From positions 1 through 64,000 of the forward strand of contig NZ_JACBFD010000019.1 in NCBI RefSeq assembly GCF_013391405.1: a stretch of 64,000 nt of DNA, read 5' to 3'. How positions within the stretch are numbered: the first letter of the stretch is position 1; every line of letters begins with the position of its first letter. The notes beneath the pieces were generated by a model. It was given only the letters and a program-made list of their open reading frames with translations, searched no databases and had not been told where the DNA came from. A program made the position numbers and the translations under genes. This document shows positions 19,373 through 30,662 of this stretch, in pieces. This DNA comes from Staphylococcus sp. GSSP0090. Lineage in GTDB: Bacteria; Bacillota; Bacilli; Staphylococcales; Staphylococcaceae.

Positions 19373-20525
19373 ATAAAGGAACCTTTCCATATACTTCTTC
19401 ATAACGAGATGAATGATTAAGTAAGTTTAATAAATCTTTACATAATTTATAAGTTGAATATGGAATTCTTGACGCGTCCATAGATTCTGACATTGATGCT
19501 AATTTATTAGGTGCATTCGTTAAATCAGCAACTTGTTCAATAGCAGCTTCAGGTGTATTGGCAATGCGGCCATAGCCTTTTTCTTCAAAGTAAACGGCAT
19601 TCTCAAGTTCTTGACCTGGTGCAGGATCTAGGAAAATCATAGGGATTTGTCGCGTTAATGCTTCTGAAATAGTGATACCACCCGGTTTGGTTATCATCAA
19701 TTGGCTCGAAGCCATCCATTCATTCATGTGTTTGGTATATCCCAAAATTAAGACATTGTTAAAATCCTTAAATTGTGATGTTAATGAACGTTTCAATTCT
19801 TTATTTTTACCACATATCATGACAACTTGTGCATGTGGACTTCGATTTAAAATTTCTTGAATCATTTGACCAAAGCCTTTAGAAACACCGAAAGCACCTG
19901 CAGACATCAGAATGGTTGGCTTATCTGGGTCTAAGTGATTTTGACTTAGCCACGCTGTTTTATCAATATCTGTTTCAAATTTATCAGATATAGGGATGCC
20001 AGTTACCTTCAATTTATCTTTAGGAATACCAATGCTTGCGAATTCATCTTTCAATTCTTCGGTAGCAAGATAGTATCTTTGAGAGAAAGGTGTAATCCAA
20101 TTCTTTTGCATACGATAGTCAGTCATAACAGTAGCGATTGGTATATTCATATCAAATTGCTCAGTTAATACAGACATGACCGGTGTAGGGAATGTCAGTA
20201 AGATAAGGTCTGGTTTTTCTTTTAAAAGTAAATTCATTAATTTATTTAATCCGTAATATTTATAGAAACATTTATCTAATTGATCTGGTTGACTATAATA
20301 AAAAGCTTTATACATATTTCTAAAGTATTTAAAGCTATTAATGTACCATTTTTTACAAATAGAAGTAAGGATAGGGTGTGCTTCTAAAAATAAATCGTGT
20401 TCGATAACTGTTAAATTGTCTAGATTCATTTCTTTGAATTGGTTCACTACACTCTGAGTAACTTGTAAATGCCCATTACCAAAAGATCCAGTAATTATCA
20501 GTATTTTTTTATTTTGAGTAACCAT
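19350..20525 (-). CDS. ugtP: Diacylglycerol beta-glucosyltransferase UgtP (YpfP)
   Basis: 391 residues, GT28-type processive glycosyltransferase that uses UDP-glucose to make diglucosyl-diacylglycerol, the lipoteichoic acid anchor. [16 protein letters not shown] is the N-terminal acceptor region, and [21 protein letters not shown] is the C-terminal UDP-sugar site. AGGGTGG precedes ATG 20525. It is first in the ugtP-ltaA operon. Its UDP-glucose supply depends on phosphoglucomutase, a candidate for which (pgcA) is at 57303. Confidence 0.96.
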   Translation of the reverse strand: MVTQNKKILIITGSFGNGHLQVTQSVVNQFKEMNLDNLTVIEHDLFLEAHPILTSICKKWYINSFKYFRNMYKAFYYSQPDQLDKCFYKYYGLNKLMNLLLKEKPDLILLTFPTPVMSVLTEQFDMNIPIATVMTDYRMQKNWITPFSQRYYLATEELKDEFASIGIPKDKLKVTGIPISDKFETDIDKTAWLSQNHLDPDKPTILMSAGAFGVSKGFGQMIQEILNRSPHAQVVMICGKNKELKRSLTSQFKDFNNVLILGYTKHMNEWMASSQLMITKPGGITISEALTRQIPMIFLDPAPGQELENAVYFEEKGYGRIANTPEAAIEQVADLTNAPNKLASMSESMDASRIPYSTYKLCKDLLNLLNHSSRYEEVYGKVPLYAKLFVK

Positions 20526-20925
20526 TAAAAGCCACCCTCCAATAGATTATATTTAGCTCATGTTAAGTTTAACGTATTTTTTAAACGTGTGAAAGAAAAA
20601 ACACATAATTAATGATGATTATATCATTTTACAATCAGATAGGAAATGCTACATACTGTATTATGAATTAATCCGTATTAATATAAGGTTGTAATATATT
20701 TATATCATACCACTATTAAGTTAGAAGTAAGCTTGCAAAACGTTAATTTAAGCAAATATATAGAAAATATTAACAATTATATAACGTAAGGTTAATAATC
20801 AACAAATTTATAACGATAAAATAGTTACATATAATAGGAAGAAATGATGAATATCTCATCTTTAGATTCTATAAAATAAGTTGAAAATGTGTATAATAGA
20901 ACTATTGGAAATAAAGGAGCGATAA
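20526..20925. other. Divergent intergenic region ugtP / murE
   Basis: 400 bases of very AT-rich DNA. TATAAT at 20892-20897 is a likely -10 for murE; its -35 is weak. I see no RNA structure or further gene. Confidence 0.5.
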
Positions 20926-22413
20926 ATGTTGGATGCAAATGTGTTGTTTGAAAAAATAAGAGTGAAACAAGTTATCGGCACACTAGATAAAAATATAACA
21001 GATATAACGACTGATTCTCGCACGGCACAAAGTGGTAGTGTGTTTGTTGCCTCTAAAGGTTATACAGTGGATAGTCACAAATTTTGCCAAGATGTAGTTA
21101 ATCAAGGGTGTCAAGTGCTGATCGTTAGCCATCAACAAGAAATTACAGGGGATGCGACCCAGGTCATCGTGCCTGATACGTTACGTGTGGCTAGTTTATT
21201 AGCTCATACATTATTCAATTTTCCGAGTAAGCAACTGGTAACTTATGGAGTGACTGGAACAAATGGAAAAACGTCAATTGCAACAATGATTCATCACATT
21301 TATAGAAAGTTAGGTAAAGGCAGCGCTTATTTAGGTACGAATGGCTTCCAAATTAATGAGGATAAATCAAAAGGTGCTAATACAACACCAGAAACAGTCT
21401 CGCTAACTAAAAAAATAAATGAAGCTGTAGAAAAAAATGCAGAAGCGATGACATTGGAAGTGTCGAGTCACGGCTTGTCATTAGGCAGATTAAGAGGTGT
21501 TGATTTTGACGTAGCAATCTTTTCAAATTTAACACAGGATCATTTAGATTTTCATGGCACAATGGAAGCCTATGGACATGCTAAATCACTATTATTCAGC
21601 CAATTAGGTGAAGATTTATCTCAAGAGAAGTTTGTCGTATTGAATAATGATGATGCTTTTTCAGAATATCTTGCTTCTGTTACGCCATTTGAAGTGTTTA
21701 CATATGGTGTGACTAATGATGCGCAATTTACAGCTCGTCATATCAATGAATCATTACAAGGTGTGCAGTTTACTTTTAATACCCCTGAAGGTGCGTTCCA
21801 AGTAAAATCACCTTATGTTGGATTATTTAATGTCTCTAATATCATGGCAGCAATGATAGCTGTGTGGAGTAAAGGCATTGCTTTAACCGATATCGTCGAT
21901 GCAGTAGAAAATTTAGAACCTGTTGAAGGCAGACTGGAAGTACTTGATCCATCATTACCTATCGATTTGATTATAGATTATGCACATACGGCTGATGGCA
22001 TGGACAAATTAATAGATGCTGTGAAACCATTTGCTAAACAAAAATTGATATTTTTATGTGGTATGGCTGGAGAACGTGACTTAACGAAGACACCAGAAAT
22101 GGGGCGTGTAGCATGTCGTGCAGACTATGTTATTTTTACACCTGATAACCCAGCTAACGATGATCCTAAGATATTAACACAAGAACTAGCAAAAGGTGCA
22201 ACACATCATAATTATGTTGAATTTGAAGATAGAGCGGAAGGTATACGTCATGCCATCGATATAGCAGAACCAGGTGATACGGTAGTGCTCGCTTCTAAAG
22301 GACGTGAACCTTATCAAATTATGCCTGGACATGTTAAAGTGCCACACCGCGATGATTTAATTGGGCTTGAAGCGGCTTATGATAAATTCGGTGGTGGTCC
22401 ACATGAAGATTAA
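20926..22413 (+). CDS. murE: UDP-MurNAc-tripeptide ligase MurE (L-lysine type)
   Basis: 495 residues. Adds the third amino acid of the peptidoglycan stem. [18 protein letters not shown] (about 107-124) is the ATP loop. [11 protein letters not shown] near residue 405 has DNPA rather than the DNPR of diaminopimelate enzymes, so L-lysine is the expected substrate, as in staphylococci. AAAGGAG precedes the ATG. The YueH-like gene overlaps its end by 11 bases. Confidence 0.96.
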   Translation: MLDANVLFEKIRVKQVIGTLDKNITDITTDSRTAQSGSVFVASKGYTVDSHKFCQDVVNQGCQVLIVSHQQEITGDATQVIVPDTLRVASLLAHTLFNFPSKQLVTYGVTGTNGKTSIATMIHHIYRKLGKGSAYLGTNGFQINEDKSKGANTTPETVSLTKKINEAVEKNAEAMTLEVSSHGLSLGRLRGVDFDVAIFSNLTQDHLDFHGTMEAYGHAKSLLFSQLGEDLSQEKFVVLNNDDAFSEYLASVTPFEVFTYGVTNDAQFTARHINESLQGVQFTFNTPEGAFQVKSPYVGLFNVSNIMAAMIAVWSKGIALTDIVDAVENLEPVEGRLEVLDPSLPIDLIIDYAHTADGMDKLIDAVKPFAKQKLIFLCGMAGERDLTKTPEMGRVACRADYVIFTPDNPANDDPKILTQELAKGATHHNYVEFEDRAEGIRHAIDIAEPGDTVVLASKGREPYQIMPGHVKVPHRDDLIGLEAAYDKFGGGPHED

Positions 22414-22642
22414 AAATTTACATTTTAATGAAATCATTGGACATGTGTATATCTATGAAAATAAAGTGAATCAATGTATGTTAATAGCAATTCCCGATAT
22501 ACATTGGTCATTAGAAATCGATTCATCTATAAATGAAGATGATATGAACGAGGAACTTGTGATACACTTGTTTACGTTACTTGATGAGTCAACAGCTTCA
22601 CAGATCGCTGATGACATCGTTAAATGGATATTTGAAAGTTAA
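22403..22642 (+). CDS. YueH-like small protein
   Basis: 79 residues starting [20 protein letters not shown], recognised as the YueH family of unknown function. A longer frame from 22361 would lie inside murE; ATG 22403, overlapping the murE stop, is preferred. It is sandwiched between murE and prfC in the same orientation, as in S. aureus. Acidic, no membrane segment. Confidence 0.8.
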   Translation: MKIKNLHFNEIIGHVYIYENKVNQCMLIAIPDIHWSLEIDSSINEDDMNEELVIHLFTLLDESTASQIADDIVKWIFES

Positions 22643-22654
22643 AGGAGAGTATAA

Positions 22655-24217
22655 ATGAGTATAAAGGAAGAAGTAGAATCAAGAAAAACCTTTGCGATTA
22701 TATCTCACCCGGATGCTGGTAAGACTACCTTAACAGAAAAGTTATTACTATTCGGTGGTGCGATAAGAGAAGCGGGTACAGTTAAAGGTAAAAAGAGTGG
22801 TAAATTTGCAACAAGTGACTGGATGAAAGTCGAACAGGAAAGAGGTATTTCTGTTACAAGTTCAGTCATGCAATTTGATTATGATCACTATAAAATTAAT
22901 ATTTTAGATACACCTGGACACGAAGACTTTTCAGAAGATACGTATAGAACACTGATGGCAGTTGATAGTGCTGTAATGGTGATTGACTGTGCTAAAGGGA
23001 TCGAACCTCAGACATTGAAACTATTTAAAGTGTGTAAAATGAGAGGAATACCTATTTTCACATTTATTAATAAATTAGATAGAGTAGGGAAAGAACCTTT
23101 TGAATTATTAGATGAAATAGAATCTACGCTAGAAATAGAAACATATCCAATGAATTGGCCAGTAGGTATGGGGCAAAATTTCTTTGGTATTATTGATCGT
23201 GAATCTCATACGATTGAACCATTTAGAGATGAAGAAAATGTCTTACATTTAAATGATGACTACGAGTTAGAAGAAGATCACGCTATGAAAAACGACAGTG
23301 CTTTTAGTCAAGCGATAGAAGAGTTAATGCTTGTTGAAGAAGCGGGTGAAACGTTTGATAATGAAGCATTATTAAGTGGTGATTTAACGCCCGTATTTTT
23401 CGGCTCTGCACTAGCGAATTTTGGCGTTCAAAATTTCTTGAATGCTTATGTTGACCATGCGCCTATGCCGAATGCCCGTCAAACGAATGAAGATATAGAA
23501 GTTAGTCCGTTTGATCTTGATTTTTCAGGGTTTATCTTTAAAATTCAAGCTAACATGGATCCAAAACATAGAGATAGAATTGCCTTTATGCGTGTCGTAA
23601 GTGGCGCCTTTGAACGTGGCATGGATGTAACGCTTCAACGTACGCATAAAAAGCAAAAGATTACACGTTCAACTTCGTTTATGGCAGATGATAAAGAAAC
23701 GGTTAATCATGCTGTTGCGGGCGATATTATCGGACTTTACGACACAGGAAATTACCAAATTGGTGATACGCTTGTAGGTGGTAATCAGAAATTTAGTTTC
23801 CAAGAACTTCCACAATTCACACCAGAACTATTTATGAAAGTTTCTGCTAAAAATGTTATGAAGCAAAAACATTTTCATAAAGGTATTGAACAACTTGTTC
23901 AAGAAGGTGCGATTCAGTATTATAAAGCATTGCATACAAATCAAATTATTATTGGTGCAGTTGGACAATTACAATTTGAAGTATTCGAGCACCGTTTGAA
24001 AAATGAATATAATGTTGACATCGTGATGGAACCAGTTGGTCAAAAAATTGCGCGTTGGATAGAAAACGAGGAAGATATAAAAGATAAAATGAGTACACCA
24101 CGTTCTATCTTAGTAAAAGATGTATACGACAACTATGTATTCTTGTTTGAAAATGAATTTGCCACTAGATGGTTTGAAGAGAAGTTCCCAGAAATTAAAT
24201 TATATGGATTGTTATAA
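22655..24217 (+). CDS. prfC: Peptide chain release factor 3
   Basis: 520 residues. Translational GTPase that removes RF1/RF2 after peptide release. GTPase motifs are all present: [15 protein letters not shown] (G1, about 18-32), [14 protein letters not shown] (G3) and FINKLDR (G4). The C-terminal domain ends [23 protein letters not shown] precedes ATG 22655, 12 bases after the YueH-like gene: likely co-transcribed with murE. Confidence 0.96.
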   Translation: MSIKEEVESRKTFAIISHPDAGKTTLTEKLLLFGGAIREAGTVKGKKSGKFATSDWMKVEQERGISVTSSVMQFDYDHYKINILDTPGHEDFSEDTYRTLMAVDSAVMVIDCAKGIEPQTLKLFKVCKMRGIPIFTFINKLDRVGKEPFELLDEIESTLEIETYPMNWPVGMGQNFFGIIDRESHTIEPFRDEENVLHLNDDYELEEDHAMKNDSAFSQAIEELMLVEEAGETFDNEALLSGDLTPVFFGSALANFGVQNFLNAYVDHAPMPNARQTNEDIEVSPFDLDFSGFIFKIQANMDPKHRDRIAFMRVVSGAFERGMDVTLQRTHKKQKITRSTSFMADDKETVNHAVAGDIIGLYDTGNYQIGDTLVGGNQKFSFQELPQFTPELFMKVSAKNVMKQKHFHKGIEQLVQEGAIQYYKALHTNQIIIGAVGQLQFEVFEHRLKNEYNVDIVMEPVGQKIARWIENEEDIKDKMSTPRSILVKDVYDNYVFLFENEFATRWFEEKFPEIKLYGLL

Positions 24218-24257
24218 ATTTTAATTTTGTGTATAATGACTATATTAATAGAATACC

Positions 24258-24548
24258 TATGACTCAGTTGTCAGAGGGGAGTAACTTAACTTTAGTTAAA
24301 ATAGTATATGATTCTCGCATACAAACGTTTATATATAAAAACGAATGCAGTTCATCTATCTTTTTTAACTTAGTCATTTTATCGTCATTACGGAGTATCA
24401 AACTTCCGGTAAAATGGGCAGAATAAAACTGTCGAGTGAGACCTTTGCTAATAGTGAATATGGATTGTCAATTGTTTTCAACGTCATAATCGATGATGAA
24501 GACAAGTGCAAGTTGCGTAATCACTAGCTTAGCTTAGGTCTCTATTTT
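24258..24548 (+). ncRNA. yybP-ykoY manganese riboswitch with terminator platform
   Basis: The conserved 5' segment GAGGGGAGTAAC lies at 24274-24285 and the conserved 3' segment GAGACCTTTGC at 24438-24448, with an internal hairpin between (24375-24418). This is the yybP-ykoY pattern, which binds Mn2+. Downstream, CACTAGCTTAGCTTAGGTCTC splits as CACTA and GGTCTC (24522-24542) and can pair with GAGACC and TAGTG of the 3' aptamer strand, followed by TATTTTTA. That is a terminator competing with the aptamer, so Mn2+ should switch the downstream TerC gene on. Confidence 0.9.
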
Positions 24549-24579
24549 TATGCTTAAAAAATTAAAGGAGTTGTCCTAT

Positions 24580-25380
24580 ATGGATCCAAGTTTGATCTTA
24601 CCTTATCTATGGGTACTACTAGTACTTGTATTTTTAGAAGGTTTACTCGCTGCAGATAATGCAGTTGTAATGGCTGTTATGGTGAAACATTTACCACCAG
24701 AACAACGTAAAAAAGCACTGTTTTATGGTTTACTTGGTGCATTTGTATTTCGTTTTATTTCTTTATTCTTAATCAGTATTATTGCTCATTTTTGGTGGAT
24801 TCAAGCATTAGGCGCGATATATCTACTTTATATGTCGATACGGAATTTGATAACCTTCTTCAAAGAGAAAGATCAACAAGAACATGATGGTACCGATGAT
24901 CATCATTTTGATGAAGATGGAGAAGAAATTCATGCTAGTCCTAAATCATTCTGGGGTACAGTATTGAAAGTTGAATTTGCAGATATTGCGTTCGCTATAG
25001 ATTCAATGCTTGCAGCACTGGCAATAGCAGTTACATTACCAGCTGTTGGTATTCATTTTGGTGGTATGGACTTAGGTCAATTTGCGGTTATGTTCTTGGG
25101 TGGTATGTTTGGTGTTATTATCATGCGTTTTGCAGCGACATGGTTTGTTAACCTATTAAACAAATATCCAGGTTTAGAAGGTGCAGCCTTTGCTATTGTT
25201 GGCTGGGTTGGTATTAAACTTGTTGTAATGGTGTTAGCGCACCCAGACATTTTAATATTACCTGAACATTTCCCACATAGTATTTTATGGCAATCTATCT
25301 TCTGGACAGTAATGATATTATTAGTCATCATTGGTTGGTTGACGTCAGTTCGTCAAAATAAAAAAGAAGAGAAAAAATAA
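24580..25380 (+). CDS. TerC-family membrane protein, probable manganese exporter
   Basis: 266 residues, about seven helices. EGLLAADNAVVMAVMVKHLPP (about 20-40) and VEFADIAFAIDSMLAALAIA carry the acidic D/N pairs of TerC metal sites, and a His/Asp-rich cytosolic loop (DGTDDHHFDEDGEE) sits between. TerC proteins under Mn2+ riboswitches export manganese or help metallate exoenzymes. An in-frame ATG at 24550 lies inside the terminator; AAAGGAG before ATG 24580 (MDPSLILPYLW) decides the start. Confidence 0.93.
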   Translation: MDPSLILPYLWVLLVLVFLEGLLAADNAVVMAVMVKHLPPEQRKKALFYGLLGAFVFRFISLFLISIIAHFWWIQALGAIYLLYMSIRNLITFFKEKDQQEHDGTDDHHFDEDGEEIHASPKSFWGTVLKVEFADIAFAIDSMLAALAIAVTLPAVGIHFGGMDLGQFAVMFLGGMFGVIIMRFAATWFVNLLNKYPGLEGAAFAIVGWVGIKLVVMVLAHPDILILPEHFPHSILWQSIFWTVMILLVIIGWLTSVRQNKKEEKK

Positions 25381-25393
25381 TCGTTTATTTTAG

Positions 25394-25427
25394 ACTGAAA
25401 AGCACACAGTGCTTTTCAGTTTTTTTA
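25394..25427 (+). terminator. Terminator after terC-like gene
   Basis: ACTGAAAAGCAC with GTGCTTTTCAGT, 3-4 base loop, then a run of T. Confidence 0.93.
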
Positions 25428-25716
25428 TATTAAATAACTTATTTTAAATTATTACTTTATTTATATGAAAATGAGATAAAGTTAGAATTTTGTACAAAAA
25501 GTGCTTATAATCAAACATAAGGTATCAACAATAAAACACTATGGAAAGATGTAATAAGTAAATATCAAATTGGATATTTTTTATATGAATACACGTCTTA
25601 AATCAACATAAAATTTAGTATGACAATTTTTGTGTTGTGTTAAAATAAAGCAGAAAAATGTTTGATGATATGTCATAATAGAAAGTATAGATAGATGCAG
25701 TTTAGGGGGCGTTTTT
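25428..25716. other. AT-rich leader region of the htrA-like gene
   Basis: About 290 bases with no gene. Possible -10 boxes (TAAAAT near 25640) are seen, but no convincing -35 or RNA structure. Confidence 0.4.
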
Positions 25717-27504
25717 GTGTCAAATAATAAAAAACATGTGATCCCAAGAGAAAAATATGGTCGTAAAAGACGAGAATATTTTCATAATGAAGAACGGGAA
25801 CAACGTGTACAAATGGAACGAAAAGCTAGAAAACAACGTGCTGAAAAAGCTGAAAAGTTAGCAAAGAATAACGAAGCACGTGTAAAAGAAAACTTAAGAA
25901 AAGCGCGGATAGAAAAACTGACGCAAGAAGAAATTCAACAACAACAAGCAATGGCTGCAAAACGAAATAGCCGTAATTCAGAAAATGAAATTCAACAATC
26001 TGAAGATAAGCCTCTGAATCATAAATCACAACAAGCTGAGCAATCGCCTTCACCATATGTAGCCAAAGATGAAGCGGAAGTAGCACCAACGACTAATGAA
26101 GAAAATACGCATTTGGAAACTAAATCAGCGTCAAATGATTCAGATGTAGATACCAATGCATCAACGAATAAAGAAGGTTTGCAGGATGACCATTTTTATT
26201 CTGAAGAAGCGCAACAATCAAGAGTTAATCAGTATATTGAAGAAGACAATTCAGAAAAAGTCCATGTTAATATTGCAAAAAATCATAAAACAGGACAAGC
26301 AGATGAACCATCTAAGCAACAGCGTCATAGTGACCAATTAAGTGTAATAGATAAAATTAAACAATTTTTCAAAGAACACTGGGCAAAAGTGCTGATTGTA
26401 TTAGCGGTTATTTTGTTAATTGTTTTGATTAACGCCATCTTTAATAATGTTGATCATAATGGTAATACGAAGGATAATATATTCCAAAGCAGTGATAACG
26501 CTAGTAAAGAAAAAACATACACAGATACAATGAAAAGCGCTAATAGTGCGGTTCAATCGATCGTAACAGTTGAAAATGATACAAGTAATAATAGTTCATC
26601 TGCAGAGAAAGAGACACAAGAAGCAGGCAAAGAAAATGAATTAGGTTCAGGTGTCGTCTACAAAAAAGTGGGCGACTCTATTTTTATTATGACTAATGCA
26701 CACGTTGTAGGTGATAAAAAAGAACAAAAAATTACATACGGAAATAATGATACATCTATTGGTAAAGTGATTGGAACAGACAAATTTTCCGATATTGCAG
26801 TGGTTAAAGCGAAAATAAAATCATCTAGTGATGTTAAATCAATTAAAATGGGTGATTCTAGTACGCTAGTTCTTGGTGAACCGATTATTGTCGTAGGTAA
26901 TCCTTTAGGTGTTGATTTTAAAGGTAGTGTATCAGAAGGTATTGTATCCGGACTAAACCGTCATGTGCCAGTTGATATCGATAAAGATAACCAATATGAT
27001 GTGCTTATGAGCGCTTTTCAAATGGATGCACCTGTCAATCCTGGTAATTCAGGTGGTGGTGTTATTGATAAAAATGGTAAATTGATTGGTATTGCTTCTT
27101 TAAAAATAGATATGGATAATGTTGAGGGTATTGCATTTGCAATCCCAGTCAATGACGCAGAATCTATTGCCAAACAACTTGAAGCAAACGGTGAAGTTAA
27201 GTATCCTAATACTGGCATAAAAATTGCCAATGTTAAAGATATGGATGAAGCCACACATCAATCTCTTAATTTACCTAAAGAGGTTAATAAAGGTGTTGTA
27301 ATTGGAGATGTGAAAGACAATAGTCTAGGTGAAAAATCCGGGTTGCAAAAAAATGATGTCATAGTAGAATTAGATGGTAAAGAAATTGAAGATAATTTAA
27401 GATATAGACAAATTATTTTTAGTCATAAAGATGATTTAGATACATTACCAGCAAAAATATATAGAGATGGTAAAGAGCAAGATATCAAGATTAAATTGAA
27501 GTAG
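25717..27504 (+). CDS. HtrA-like membrane-anchored serine protease
   Basis: 595 residues. A long, charged, Q/E/K-rich cytosolic segment (1-220) leads to one membrane helix (about 224-243). Outside lies a trypsin-like domain with His329 (TNAHVVG), Asp359 (FSDIAVV) and Ser445 (PGNSGGG), then one PDZ domain (about 500-590). HtrA proteases degrade or refold misfolded exported proteins. The S. aureus protein at this locus is longer (about 770 aa by memory), the difference probably lying in the cytosolic region. Start GTG 25717, with AGGGGGC upstream. ktrD-like gene follows by 18 bases. Confidence 0.92.
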   Translation: MSNNKKHVIPREKYGRKRREYFHNEEREQRVQMERKARKQRAEKAEKLAKNNEARVKENLRKARIEKLTQEEIQQQQAMAAKRNSRNSENEIQQSEDKPLNHKSQQAEQSPSPYVAKDEAEVAPTTNEENTHLETKSASNDSDVDTNASTNKEGLQDDHFYSEEAQQSRVNQYIEEDNSEKVHVNIAKNHKTGQADEPSKQQRHSDQLSVIDKIKQFFKEHWAKVLIVLAVILLIVLINAIFNNVDHNGNTKDNIFQSSDNASKEKTYTDTMKSANSAVQSIVTVENDTSNNSSSAEKETQEAGKENELGSGVVYKKVGDSIFIMTNAHVVGDKKEQKITYGNNDTSIGKVIGTDKFSDIAVVKAKIKSSSDVKSIKMGDSSTLVLGEPIIVVGNPLGVDFKGSVSEGIVSGLNRHVPVDIDKDNQYDVLMSAFQMDAPVNPGNSGGGVIDKNGKLIGIASLKIDMDNVEGIAFAIPVNDAESIAKQLEANGEVKYPNTGIKIANVKDMDEATHQSLNLPKEVNKGVVIGDVKDNSLGEKSGLQKNDVIVELDGKEIEDNLRYRQIIFSHKDDLDTLPAKIYRDGKEQDIKIKLK

Positions 27505-27522
27505 CGTTGAGGTGAGTACGCG

Positions 27523-28881
27523 TTGTCCATTTTCAATCAATTATTTAAAAAATCCAGTCCTCAACAAGGTATTGTGATGTACTATATAGTCGCGATTATC
27601 GTGGCATTCTTACTATTGAATTTACCATATGTTCATAAAGCAGGTGTATCTGTAGACCCGGTAGATTCATTGTTTGTTGCTGTTTCAGGTGTAAGTGTTA
27701 CAGGACTATCACCAGTTAATATTGTGGAAACATATACGACGTTTGGACAAATTATCATCATGATCATTCTGAACATTGGTGGTATTGGCGTAATGGCTAT
27801 TGGAACAATGTTGTGGGTAGTCCTTGGCAAACATATCGGGATGCGTGAAAGACAGTTAATTATGTTGGATAATAATAAAGATACAATGAGTGGGACAGTG
27901 AAATTAATTCTCGATATTGTACGTACTATTTTAATTATCGAAGTGATTGGTGCAGCATTATTAACGTTCTATTTTTATCGAGACAACCCTGATTTGCAGT
28001 ATGCTATCATGCAAGGCTTCTTTGTTGCAGTATCCGCAACGACAAATGGGGGACTTGATATTACAGGTCAGTCATTGATTCCATATGCCAATGATTACTT
28101 TGTACAAACCATTGTCATGTTTTTAATTATTTTAGGTTCGATTGGCTTTCCTGTCTTAATCGAAGTGAAAGCATATATTAAAAATAGAATACCTAATTTT
28201 AGGTTTTCGCTATTTGCTAAAATAACGACAGTAACATATTTAGTACTGTTCGTATTTGGTGTCATTATTATTTTATTATTTGAATATAATCATGCGTTTC
28301 AAAATATGTCATGGCACAAATCGTTATTCTATGCCTTGTTCCAATCTGCAACGACTAGAAGTGCTGGATTGCAGACAATTGATGTCAGTCATTTTGGTGA
28401 AGGTACGAATGTGATTATGAGTGTCTTGATGTTTATCGGGTCATCACCAAGTTCAGTTGGTGGTGGTATTAGAACAACTACATTTGCCATTTTGATCTTA
28501 TTTTTATTAAACTTTAATAATAATAACGAGAAATTATCAATTAAAGCCTTTAATCGTGAAATACATACGACAGATGTACAACGTTCATTTGCAGTATTCA
28601 CAATGGCAGGTATTTTAACGTTTGCAGCGACGATTTTTATATTAGTTGTTGAAAATGGTAAAATTTCATTTCTACAAGGCTTTTTTGAAGTGATGTCTGC
28701 ATTCGGGACGTGTGGTTTATCATTAGGTGTTACTGGCGATTTTAATGATATGTCGAAAGTTACACTTATGATATTAATGTTTATCGGACGTGTGGGATTA
28801 ATTAGCTTTATTATTATGATTGGTGGACGTAGGGAACCTGATAAATTTCATTATCCGAAAGAACGCGTACAAATTGGATAA
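27523..28881 (+). CDS. ktrD: Potassium channel subunit of the Ktr/Trk family (KtrD-like)
   Basis: 452 residues with four repeated M-P-M units of the Trk/Ktr/HKT superfamily. Selectivity-filter glycines appear in VSGVSVTGLSP, SATTNGGLDITG, SATTRSAGLQT and SAFGTCGLSLGV. It needs a cytosolic KtrA/KtrC-type RCK partner, which is not in this window. Position beside the htrA-like gene matches S. aureus ktrD. The start is TTG 27523 with GAGGTGAG upstream. Confidence 0.9.
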   Translation: MSIFNQLFKKSSPQQGIVMYYIVAIIVAFLLLNLPYVHKAGVSVDPVDSLFVAVSGVSVTGLSPVNIVETYTTFGQIIIMIILNIGGIGVMAIGTMLWVVLGKHIGMRERQLIMLDNNKDTMSGTVKLILDIVRTILIIEVIGAALLTFYFYRDNPDLQYAIMQGFFVAVSATTNGGLDITGQSLIPYANDYFVQTIVMFLIILGSIGFPVLIEVKAYIKNRIPNFRFSLFAKITTVTYLVLFVFGVIIILLFEYNHAFQNMSWHKSLFYALFQSATTRSAGLQTIDVSHFGEGTNVIMSVLMFIGSSPSSVGGGIRTTTFAILILFLLNFNNNNEKLSIKAFNREIHTTDVQRSFAVFTMAGILTFAATIFILVVENGKISFLQGFFEVMSAFGTCGLSLGVTGDFNDMSKVTLMILMFIGRVGLISFIIMIGGRREPDKFHYPKERVQIG

Positions 28882-28928
28882 TGTAACGAATAGTTTAAAT
28901 TAAAAAACACTTAATTGAACAATGTATG

Positions 28929-28985
28929 AAGTGCACCTCAAAAGTTGGACTAAAAATCTAACTTTTAGGGGTGTATTTTTTATTA
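28929..28985 (+). terminator. Terminator after ktrD-like gene
   Basis: GCACCTCAAAAGTTGGA pairs imperfectly with TCTAACTTTTAGGGGTGT around a 7-base loop, followed by a T-run. Confidence 0.8.
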
Positions 28986-29083
28986 TTAACTTCCTTCTTT
29001 TAGTCATAAATTAATGAAGTATAATATTAGTATCGAAGTCATTTAAAAACATGTTAAACTGAGAGAAACGAGGAGAGATGCAT

Positions 29084-30592
29084 ATGAAAAAAAGTGAAAA
29101 GATTGCAATAGATGTTATCGCTACTTCAGATATGCATAGCTATTTTCTAAATGGAGATAATGGTTCTAATATCTATCGAGCTGGCACGTATGTGAAATCG
29201 AAAAGAGAAGAAAATGACCATGTCATTTTATTAGATAGTGGAGGGAGTTTAGCGGGTTCTTTGGCTGCGTTTTACTACGCCGTAGTGGCGCCATATAAAC
29301 GTCACCCGATGATAAAATTAATGAACGCCATGGAGTATGATGCAAGTGGCATTAGTCCTAATGAATTTAAATTTGGCTTATCATTCTTTTCAAGGGCAGT
29401 ATCATTATCGAGATTTCCTTGGCTTTCTGCCAATATTGAATATAAGAAAACTCGGGAGCCATATTTTTCAACGCCATATACAATTAAAGAAATTGACGGT
29501 GTTAAAATTGCAATCGTTGGATTAACTTCAGATGGTTTAATGGAAAGAGAACATTTTGAAATGGAGAATGATGTTCAAATCGAAAAAACATTGCTGTCTT
29601 CTAAGCGTTGGATTCGATTTATTCATGAAACAGAAATGCCTGAATTTCTAATTGTCATTTATCATGGTGGACTAGATCAACTTAATCAGTCATCAAATGA
29701 ACGTGAGCAAAATGTAAATGAAGCAGAAAAATTAATGCAAACACTAGGTGTTATCGATTTACTTATTACTGGTCACCAACATCAAACCTTTATTGGAAAA
29801 GATGAAAAAACTTTATATGTTCAAGCTGGTCAAAATGCAGAGCAGTTAATACACGTAAAAATCAACTTTAAAAAGCGAACAAATTCATTTGAATTAGAAA
29901 ATGTAGAATCACAAATCGTTGATTTAAATGAATATAAAGAAGATAAAGACCTATTAGAATTAACCTACTATGATCGGAAAACAGTTGAACATTGGGGAAA
30001 AGAAATCATAACAAATAAAGATATAGATGCACATATTGATGGATTAGATGATGTGATTACTAAGCCTCATGCATTTACACAATTATTACACGATAGTATC
30101 CGTAGAGAATTTGATTATGATATTTCCTGTGTTCATTTACCTACGAGTGGCGAAACTGGATTATCTGGACAGATTACTAATGAAACATTGTATCATGCGT
30201 ACCCACATCCAGATGTACCTATTGACTTAACACTGAAAGGGCAACAAATAAAAGATATTTTAGAATACTGCTATGCACATATTGAATTTAGTGGAGGTTC
30301 CTTAAGCTTAACCATTGTAGATGAAACACTGTGTACGTTTTGGCAAGGTGTAGATTATACAATTGATATGAATGCAATGCCATTTGAAAGGGTTCAATTA
30401 AATAATATCACATTAGACCATATATATCGGGTGAGTATGACAGATTATTGCTATAGAAATTATAGACAATATTTAGAACATGCGGTTATTCATGAAACTG
30501 GTGAAATTACGATGGTAGAATTGATTTCACGAAATTTAAAAGACAATCAATATAGCATACAACAACAGCAAACATTCCAAGTATTAATATAA
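29084..30592 (+). CDS. Metallophosphatase, 5'-nucleotidase-like (UshA/CpdB family)
   Basis: 502 residues without a signal peptide. The metallophosphoesterase core (about 1-260) has ATSDMHSYF (D-x-H), LLDSGGSLAGS, IVIYHGG and ITGHQHQTF (GHxH), and the C-terminal 5'-nucleotidase domain has HLPTSGETGLSGQITNETLY. Probably a cytosolic or membrane-linked nucleotide phosphatase. ATG 29078 is 6 bases upstream, but AGGAG at 29071 is properly spaced only for ATG 29084. Confidence 0.88.
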   Translation: MKKSEKIAIDVIATSDMHSYFLNGDNGSNIYRAGTYVKSKREENDHVILLDSGGSLAGSLAAFYYAVVAPYKRHPMIKLMNAMEYDASGISPNEFKFGLSFFSRAVSLSRFPWLSANIEYKKTREPYFSTPYTIKEIDGVKIAIVGLTSDGLMEREHFEMENDVQIEKTLLSSKRWIRFIHETEMPEFLIVIYHGGLDQLNQSSNEREQNVNEAEKLMQTLGVIDLLITGHQHQTFIGKDEKTLYVQAGQNAEQLIHVKINFKKRTNSFELENVESQIVDLNEYKEDKDLLELTYYDRKTVEHWGKEIITNKDIDAHIDGLDDVITKPHAFTQLLHDSIRREFDYDISCVHLPTSGETGLSGQITNETLYHAYPHPDVPIDLTLKGQQIKDILEYCYAHIEFSGGSLSLTIVDETLCTFWQGVDYTIDMNAMPFERVQLNNITLDHIYRVSMTDYCYRNYRQYLEHAVIHETGEITMVELISRNLKDNQYSIQQQQTFQVLI

Positions 30593-30640
30593 AAAAGCTG
30601 GAAGATCTTCATTTAGAAATGATATCTTCCAGCTTTTTTA
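30591..30640. terminator. Bidirectional terminator
   Basis: AAAAAGCTGGAAGAT pairs with ATCTTCCAGCTTTTT, 17-base loop. Lies between convergent genes. Confidence 0.93.
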
Positions 30641-30662
30641 AATAATAAATATTGTGATTCGT

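Noticed and set aside
24229-24426. 65-codon frame in the prfC-terC gap
   Set aside because: It lies in the manganese riboswitch and has no coding character.
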